A stretch of DNA of 64,000 nt, from contig CAIIXF020000011.1 of assembly GCA_903813345.2 (NCBI GenBank), forward strand, positions 31,862,166 through 31,926,165. The letters are read 5' to 3'. The notes below the pieces were generated by a model, which saw only the letters and a list, made by a program, of their open reading frames with translations, had not been told where the DNA came from and searched no databases. Positions 57,719 through 64,000 of this stretch are shown here, piece by piece. The DNA is from Owenia fusiformis. Taxonomy: Eukaryota; Annelida; Polychaeta; Sabellida; Oweniidae. Positions within the stretch are counted from its first letter, which is position 1. Each line of letters begins with the position of its first letter. A program made the translations under genes and the position numbers.

Positions 57719-57827
57719 AGCTAAGTTCACACCAACGTCGCTTTGATGCCGCTGTAAAGCGTCGTGCAAAGGGGCTTTGCAAACCGCTTTAAAGAGCCAT
57801 CAAGGCGCTGTTGGTGTGAACTTAGCT
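57719..57827. mobile_element. 109-bp MITE with AGCTAAGTTCACACCAAC ends
   Basis: AGCTAAGTTCACACCAAC and GTTGGTGTGAACTTAGCT are perfect 18-bp inverted ends. TTA lies at 57716-57718 and 57828-57830, the 3-bp duplication expected for PIF/Harbinger-type insertions. The interior is GC-rich, with GCTTT/AAAGC inverted words. It is 104 bases from the candidate exon. Confidence 0.75.
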
Positions 57828-57830
57828 TTA

Positions 57831-58845
57831 CATAAAAAAAGTGAAAAAATTAATTTAAGCAAGTATTGATGACATGTATGGACATTTCATGCTTATATCT
57901 TATAAATCATTACAGACATTGATCAGTCCTCACATTAGTATCATAAATTTTAAACAGCATACAATACACTAAGAAAAGACTAGAGCTTGAAGAGATAGCA
58001 ACTAGTAACTCTTCTGGTTTACATTCAAATGAGTCATGCACACATTTTACTCGCTACAGATTCAAAAATTCCCCATCATTTAATCAGAGCAAATTAAGCA
58101 TCTCATACATTTTTCTCAACAAACAATGAATTAGTTCTCTAATTGGTATCTATTAATTAAAAACATACAAGCGATACACTCAATGAGGCAGCAGCAAATA
58201 TTAAAAAACCTGACGCTGATGGACAAAAAGTTAACTTGATCTGTAAAATGAATCAATGCATTTTATTCATTTTAATTATCCTCTTTGGCTCCGTCTCTAA
58301 GCTAACCACATCATCAAATTGTAATATAACCGAGAGAAATGTCATCTTCATTATACAATTATATTACAAGGCTTAGTACGGAACTTAGGATGAAGAAAAT
58401 ACCTTAATTAAAGTCCCCTTATCCTGTTTTCTGCTTTGGGCTTAACTTTTTTCCTGTTCAAAACAACACCATGACTCAATGGCCAAACTTGTCAACCTAA
58501 CAAAGAAAGAACTATTTACTTAACATTCTAAATTCTACTGAACTGGAATAAGATTAGACATTCTTTTTAAATTCTAGTATTTTTGACATTGAATAATCTC
58601 TTAGGCATTGACATCGATCCAATCTATGATAGTAGTTAATGCTGATTAAGTACTCATTGTAGATGTACATGCTTAACAGTTCATTGACCATTGGCCCTTG
58701 ATAGTGAACATGTAGGTGTTATGGTAGACCCAAATTGAATCGTTAATATGACCATAAAATATCGTACCATTGACCATTGATCATGTACATGATTTAGATT
58801 AATTAGATTAAATTTTTAATGTTTACACACCTGTAAATATGTGTA
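57831..58845 (+). other. Intron, nothing recognised
   Basis: AT-rich, no feature supported. Confidence 0.3.
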
Positions 58846-58994
58846 CAGTAGAACCTGTATAAGCGGAACACCTTTCCGATCACAAAAAAGTGTTCTACTT
58901 ATGAGGTGTTCTACTTACAGAGGTTAATTAACATGGAGTCAATGGGCCACAGGACTTTCACTTGTAAGTTATAGATGTGTTCCAGTTTTTACTG
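58846..58994. mobile_element. 149-bp pogo-like MITE
   Basis: CAGTAGAACCTGTATAAGCG at the left and CCAGTTTTTACTG at the right, with TA at 58844-58845 and 58995-58996. The inside repeats GGTGTTCTACTTA. Confidence 0.7.
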
Positions 58995-58996
58995 TA

Positions 58997-59046
58997 CGAG
59001 GGTTGTCCCAGAAGTATATAGTGCATTACTTCTGGGGCAACCCTCA
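58997..59046. mobile_element. 50-bp tip-to-tip mariner remnant
   Basis: CGAGGGTTGTCCCAGAAGTA and TACTTCTGGGGCAACCCTCA are inverted ends separated by only ten bases. TA lies at 58995-58996 and 59047-59048. It directly adjoins the previous element. Confidence 0.75.
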
Positions 59047-59048
59047 TA

Positions 59049-62000
59049 TATCTAATAAATTGAAAAGAACCTGAATCTTCAGATGTTCTGTTCAAATTCA
59101 AAATGATTGTGACTTTCAAATGTGTCAATAATTAGAAGATACGTTCTGATGTTTCAAGAATCCAATAAGAAGACCAGAAGTAGGTCATCACAAAATAAGA
59201 TTAAATGGTCTCACAATAGCTGATGTTTTGCTTGAATAAATGCAATTGGAAGACAGAATATTGTGTTATCATTGTAATTAAGTTTATATTGATTTCTAAG
59301 TCTGTCGAAATGCCATGTATATATGCTATGAGACAGGAAATTGTTATCTATCTTAAGAAGCCATGAATCAAGTAAAGGCTAAAAGCTGTCTAACAGAAAA
59401 GGTAAGATGTGGGAATAACCTTTTATTCATTCACGTATATGTCTTGTAAGGGATTTCTAGTACATGCAAGTTCTATTTTGGTTCTGAAACCTGTTTTTTA
59501 TTCAATGGCAAATGATTTAAATGGCAAATAAAGGAATGAAGGATTAGAAATGCATAGGAAATGAATAATCTTAATTGTTTAAAAATCACAGAAAATTGTT
59601 CTGTTTTTGAGAAAGTAGTAATGTCAGACTGAATTAGCTTGGTCAGATATATATAAACTGCATCAGATAATTTCAGTTAATGATTTGAAATTTCAAAATA
59701 CTGCCACTTTAAACCATTTTAGAGTTGACGATCATTGGAAGACTCTGGGATCTATAAAATGAAGCTCCTGGTAATTTTACTAAAAACTAGTGACAAATTG
59801 GATATACAGACCTAAACCCCCAGGGTTAGGTTATCTTTAGAGATGATGTTATAACATTTTAGACTCTATGATCTTGGTATCACAATTTTTGAGTATTGTT
59901 CTGAGAAAACGAAGATCAGTTAAATGCTTATTGTTTAGTTTAAAATCAATGTTTTGTCTCTTGATATATATTTTATGGGAAATTGGTGCATTTGTAATTT
60001 TACAAATGGTAACACTGTTCCTTGCACAAGGAATTAAATCAAATATTTATTGCTCATAGCAAACCAAAGCTGATTCACAAGATTGACCCTGTTACAGAGA
60101 TTCCAAATTCCAAATTAAATATTTTTACTAAGTAATCTATTCCAATCCTATTAGTTCTGATCTCTTATTGCTTTTCTTAAGAAAAACTGATTTAAGAATC
60201 CTTAATAAGGAATGACTGCAGCAAAACAAAAAATCAGCTTGTAGTGTCACTTTTGAGACCTTCTTGTCTTCACTCATTAATACAATTCAATACTTGGAAG
60301 AGTTCTTATGTCATAATAAGGAGGATAAGAGGGTTCGTTAAATAACATGATGCATTTGAGTCATGCTTCAAAGAATTAGGGTAATCACTGCATTGCCGCA
60401 ACCCTATACCTTCATCAAAATGCAAAAAAAATAAAATGTGCATTTCATCAGGAAATTATGTCTTCCGATTTTTATTCAAATCGAAATCGAAAAGATAGAA
60501 ATTAAAATATGTACAGTGAATTAAGTAAGGAAAATATTAAACTGATAGTAGTTCATCCTCTAAATCATATAGAAATGAAATAGACCAGACTTAATAATAC
60601 AGTACATGAAGAAGAAGAGACTGATGGTAAAAAACAATGAATAAAACTTGATTTGCTCTTTACCCATGTTTGAGACATATCTTATTTATTGAAATTGGAG
60701 AGAGATGTTTCAGAATAATATTATTTTAATCTTTCCAGTTTACCATATACCTTTGTTGGTTCTGGGTTTGTTCCCAATTTAGGTTAATGTCTGAATTATA
60801 TATACAAGTATGTATAGTATGCATAAGTATAATTTGGTTAGTGGTCGATATTTAGTATAAAAGCTGTGGTATGTGCTCGTCATGTTGCATGTATGCCCAT
60901 TTCAAGAAGAGTATCCCTTGGTCTGCCTTCCAGTATTTGTATGCTATAAAGAACAAGATAATTAAGAAACATGCAAATATAGAGTTTTTTCTGGTCCATG
61001 GTACCAATGTGGTATTTACTCTTTAAGCTCTTACATAATACTCAAATCCCAGGGATATTAACTCTGGATAAAGCTAATATACAATCCCTCCTGAGGTATT
61101 ACCTATATTCAATGATCAGAGAGACATTTTGAATGTGGGCTGAGGGCTTTTAAAGTATGACAAAATAATTGGCCTCAGTACATCTTGACCTATTGCTTCA
61201 GACATGTTTATACATATTTGATGAGGTTCATTTGACATGATGTTTTATTCATTGTTTTTATGTTCGACTATTTTAATGAGGGTGAATATTTTGAATGTCG
61301 ATCAATAACCACATGTCAAGTATTGTTGGTGAACTATCACCGTGCACTAGATTCTGGAATGTTCCTTTTTTTCTTGAGTTAAGCTTGGTGATGAAGATAT
61401 TAGCCACCATTTTTTGAGAATGGTATTCTGTGTTGGTGTCTATATCGATGTCAACATAGGTATCTGACATCTGTAACACGTGTTATGCTTTTCCAAGGGG
61501 TAAAATTTCCTATTAATATTCATGTATCTATAATATCGGGCTCTTGTTTTATGGGGAATTTTGGCAAGTAAAGGTACTTCATTGGTCAGAGGGAGTTAAA
61601 TGACTTCTGCAATTTATTAAAACTTTTAATAATTATTTCCAACCTTAATTGATGTTTAATTACAAAGCTCAGCATTACATTAACCAACCTATAAAGAACA
61701 GAGAATTTGTGAGTTGAACAAGAAAGATTCAAAATAATTTCAAAATGTAAAAATTATATTAAACATGATTGTGACAAATACTAGCCTGATTAATTGAATC
61801 TTCCAAATTTGAACAGGTTATACTTCATGTAAAGTTCAGCTTATAAAAGAAAGTGAGTCACTCTAACTCACTTTCACCTTAATAGAGTGATTTACTTCTT
61901 ATAGTTTTTGTGCATTTAGTTTTGTGCAATTAGTACCTCATTTAACAGGTGCAGCTCTGGCGTAGTTAGAGCATTCTGCAGTATTATATTGTTTATCATA

Positions 62001-62094
62001 CAAATATGAATATTATGTAGTTAGATGAGTCAAGATATTAGTATTCCATAACCAATAACCCAGGTGGCATGAGGTACTGTAGTTACCAGTTTCA
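59049..62094 (+). other. Intron, nothing recognised except a small hairpin
   Basis: 3 kb of AT-rich intron. AAAGTGAGT/ACTCACTTT stem near 61850-61878. No exon candidate. Confidence 0.3.
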
Positions 62095-62106
62095 CCACCA
62101 GGTGGC
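62095..62106 (+). promoter_or_regulatory. Possible CTCF core motif with E-boxes
   Basis: CCACCAGGTGGC fits the CTCF core consensus at every position. It also contains a CAGGTG E-box, with a second CCAGGTGGC word 35 bases upstream (62060). It lies 540 bases before the C2A exon. A 12-base match can occur by chance. Confidence 0.25.
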
Positions 62107-62648
62107 TAATTTGGGTCAGATAACATGGCAGCCCATTGTTGATAAAGGTAAAAATGCTCTTAAATTCAGATTTAGCGGATCAATTTTCATATTACTTTTT
62201 TATGTTTACATGTAAAAATCAAATTTCTGAAAATATGTCAAGTGAAAGAAAATATTTTCTGTCTAATACAAAAACATGTTTCACTTTTTGTGATATTTTA
62301 ACTTATGGGGAATCAACCCGACCTTGAAGTCACTTTTTTAAAGAATATTAAATTGTTAAAGTTGTACATTTCAAATATTAAATCACTTTGACTAAATTTT
62401 GAATATTTAATGATGTAAATCAAGACTATCTTGCATCTGGTGCAATTAATCCATTTATACAAATTCTAGCAATGATATAATAAATCCATAGTATATATTT
62501 CATGAGTATCTCCCTAGAAGATTAGGTATATGTCCCTTTGAGTTTGATTTTAGCTCCTTTATCATGTTTAAATCTGTCATGAACTTCTTGTGTCCCTTTA
62601 ACTCTTTTAAGTCCCTTTAACTCATCATAATGTCTTCTATATTTCCAG
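62107..62648 (+). other. End of the intron before C2A
   Basis: Repeated TCCCTTTAACTC words near 62530-62625, leading into a short acceptor (ATATTTCCAG). The words TCCCTTTAACTCA also occur within the exon (62765), suggesting local duplication. Confidence 0.4.
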
Positions 62649-63009
62649 AGCCAGGAGAGTGATCAAGGATTTCTATCAGGGATACTAGGTACAAAATCTG
62701 AATCTTCATACAGTAACACAAACAGTCATGGTGCTGCAGCATCTGCCCATTTAGACATTGAGAGTCCCTTTAACTCAGCTGCACCTACTACATTAGGCAG
62801 ACTTAAATTCCAAGTAAACTACGATTATAGTGCCCAGACTTTGTCACTGAAGATACTCAGTGCAGAAAGACTTCCCGCAAAAGATTGGTCCGGGACAAGT
62901 GACCCATATGTAAAAATACTGCTTCTTCCAGACAGGAAAAATAAAGTAGAAACCAAAGTGAAACGAAAATGTTTAAATCCAAGATGGAACGAGATATTTT
63001 TATTTGAAG
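62649..63009 (+). CDS. SYT7: Synaptotagmin-7-like exon: linker end and first half of C2A
   Basis: The acceptor TTTCCAG and perfect donor GAAG|GTAAGT bound 361 bases in phase 0-1. About 57 polar linker residues (Ser/Asn/Gly/Ala-rich) precede the domain start [39 protein letters not shown] and [20 protein letters not shown] follow. This is the first half of a type I C2A domain. AKD and SDP hold the first two Ca2+-binding Asp residues, and KVKRK is the polybasic strand. The combination ETKVKRK.LNP.WNE.FLFEG with the intron after the first base of the Gly codon is characteristic of synaptotagmin-7, rather than the synaptotagmin-1/2/9 or 3/5/6/10 groups. Synaptotagmin-7 is a high-affinity Ca2+ sensor for lysosome and vesicle exocytosis and synaptic facilitation. 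The remaining C2A strands (third Ca2+ loop) and C2B must lie to the right of the window. Confidence 0.9.
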
Positions 63010-63122
63010 GTAAGTGGTATATCTGAGACTAGATATCAGATTCATGGTCTAGAAGGTTAGGATATGGGATATCCTTAGATAATATATGAGGAACCGTGTC
63101 AGTATATTGTTACTATCAGTAT

Positions 63123-63336
63123 CAGGGTTCTCGACTGTGAATTTTTATAACTTGGAAAAAAATTCCTTTGCATCTCAATTTTGTTTATTTATTCGATAAC
63201 ATTCAATTTACTGCCAATTAGCATCTGCTTTTACACACGAGGGAACATGGCAGTATTTGCTAATAGCAAAAGAGAATGGTGCAATCAGGGTTGAAATGGT
63301 GCAGCACCATGTTATAAGAGCCTAGCGAGAACCCTG
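63123..63336. mobile_element. 214-bp hAT-like MITE, CAGGGTTCTCG ends
   Basis: CAGGGTTCTCG and CGAGAACCCTG are perfect inverted ends. AGTAT lies directly outside both (63118-63122 and 63337-63341), a 5-bp target duplication. Non-coding. It lies 113 bases downstream of the C2A exon. Confidence 0.85.
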
Positions 63337-63341
63337 AGTAT

Positions 63342-63917
63342 TGTACAAAAACAATTTATTACATTTCAGAATGACCCAGTCCCTTTTAGGATGAGTGATG
63401 GAGGCATGGATTTCTCTTAAATTTGAAATCCAGTGAGATTTCACAGACCATTAGCTTTGGAGACAAGACCAATTCATTAACATTCTTTGAAGGATGTCAA
63501 TTTACCAAAACACTTTATTCATTTGAAACTGACAGACTGAGAACTAATTTCTTGTTTCAGTATACACAGGTTTGGCTCCTCCATGTCCTGGAGAATTCTA
63601 AAATTGGCATGTCTCTTTTCGTATGACATCAGGTTCATAGTATAGTTAAGGATAATAGTAATAGTGCAATAATTGATTTGTCTCAGTTCTAAGAGAAGAT
63701 CGTTAAGTAATTTGATGAAAGGAAACTATTCCAACTCTTTCCGTAACTCTGTTGTTATGCTGTAGCTCCCAGTAGATTTTGCTTATTGAGACAATATACA
63801 TGCTGGATCTGACCCTTGTGTTAATTTTCTTACTTATTTTAGTTAAAGTTGTTCACTTTATATTTGCTATATCTTAAACAGTTAACTAGTTTTTAACCGA
63901 GATGGGTGAGAGGGCAA
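63342..63917 (+). other. Intron downstream of the C2A exon
   Basis: No exon seen. The continuation of C2A is expected beyond the window. Confidence 0.4.
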
Positions 63918-64000
63918 CAGGGAATCCAGAAGCTAACAAGGGAGGGGGTCACATTTCAAAACATAAATTTTGAAAATAAATAAAATTTTGAAAATCTAAG
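63918..64000. mobile_element. hAT-like MITE, GGCGGATCC family, cut by the window end
   Basis: CAGGGAATCCAGAAGCTAAC and AAGGGAGGGGG resemble the start of the element at 24386 (CAGGGGCGGATCCAGGAACC, ACAAGGG). Only the left part is in the window. Confidence 0.55.

Noticed and set aside
61945-61985. GGCGTAGTTAGAGC word resembling a tRNA A box
   Set aside because: No B box or cloverleaf arms follow at the right distance.

Overview
ORGANISM. This is an AT-rich, intron- and repeat-dominated animal nuclear genome window. It has spliced metazoan exons with GT/AG borders, a heparan-sulfate-3-O-sulfotransferase-like gene, a synaptotagmin-7-like gene, and many small terminal-inverted-repeat (TIR) elements of kinds common in marine invertebrates. 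The repeats recall molluscs, other lophotrochozoans or invertebrate deuterostomes, but I cannot name the species or phylum from sequence alone. There are no operons, CRISPR arrays, rRNA genes or recognisable viral genes. LAYOUT. Bases 1-93 are the last codons and stop of a + strand gene lying mostly to the left. 0.7-3.6 kb is a composite repeat block: perfect hairpins, a ~486-bp duplication, CCTT/CCTAT tracts, and a ~410-bp tandem unit carrying many AGGTCA half-sites. 4.86-5.91 kb is the only long intact gene, a full-length HS3ST-family protein that has lost nearly every catalytic and PAPS-binding residue. 6.2-7.4 kb is a 5'-truncated LINE. 7.8-18.5 kb is a repeat field with MITEs, a tRNA-derived SINE and a mariner-type element. 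A promoter-like cluster (GC box, CCAAT, CRE, TATA) points right at 18.7-18.9 kb. From there to the right edge the + strand probably belongs to one large gene. Its secure part is the C2A exon of a synaptotagmin-7 homologue at 62.65-63.01 kb. A phase-compatible linker exon lies at 46.1 kb, with weaker candidate exons at 23.4 and 57.5 kb. The remaining C2A/C2B exons lie beyond the right edge. No transmembrane exon was recognised. REPEATS AND MOBILE DNA. The introns hold hAT-like MITEs of two types, one flanked by 5-bp and one by 6-bp target duplications. They also hold two related mariner-type fossils (one a near-complete palindrome of its own 3' half), a mariner nested at the exact centre of another palindrome, and pogo-like MITEs, one containing an internal alternating satellite. 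A 1.6-kb element has 51-bp TIRs and AACTG duplications. There is a ~412-bp T/G-rich satellite at 26.8-28.5 kb and several minisatellites. HOW THINGS FIT. The two recognisable genes are functionally separate: a Golgi-type sulfotransferase-fold protein, probably inactive, and a Ca2+-sensing membrane-trafficking protein. Nothing in the sequence ties them into one system. The most notable observations are the intact predicted pseudoenzyme, the possible complex exon usage in the synaptotagmin linker, and the palindromic and nested transposon architecture.
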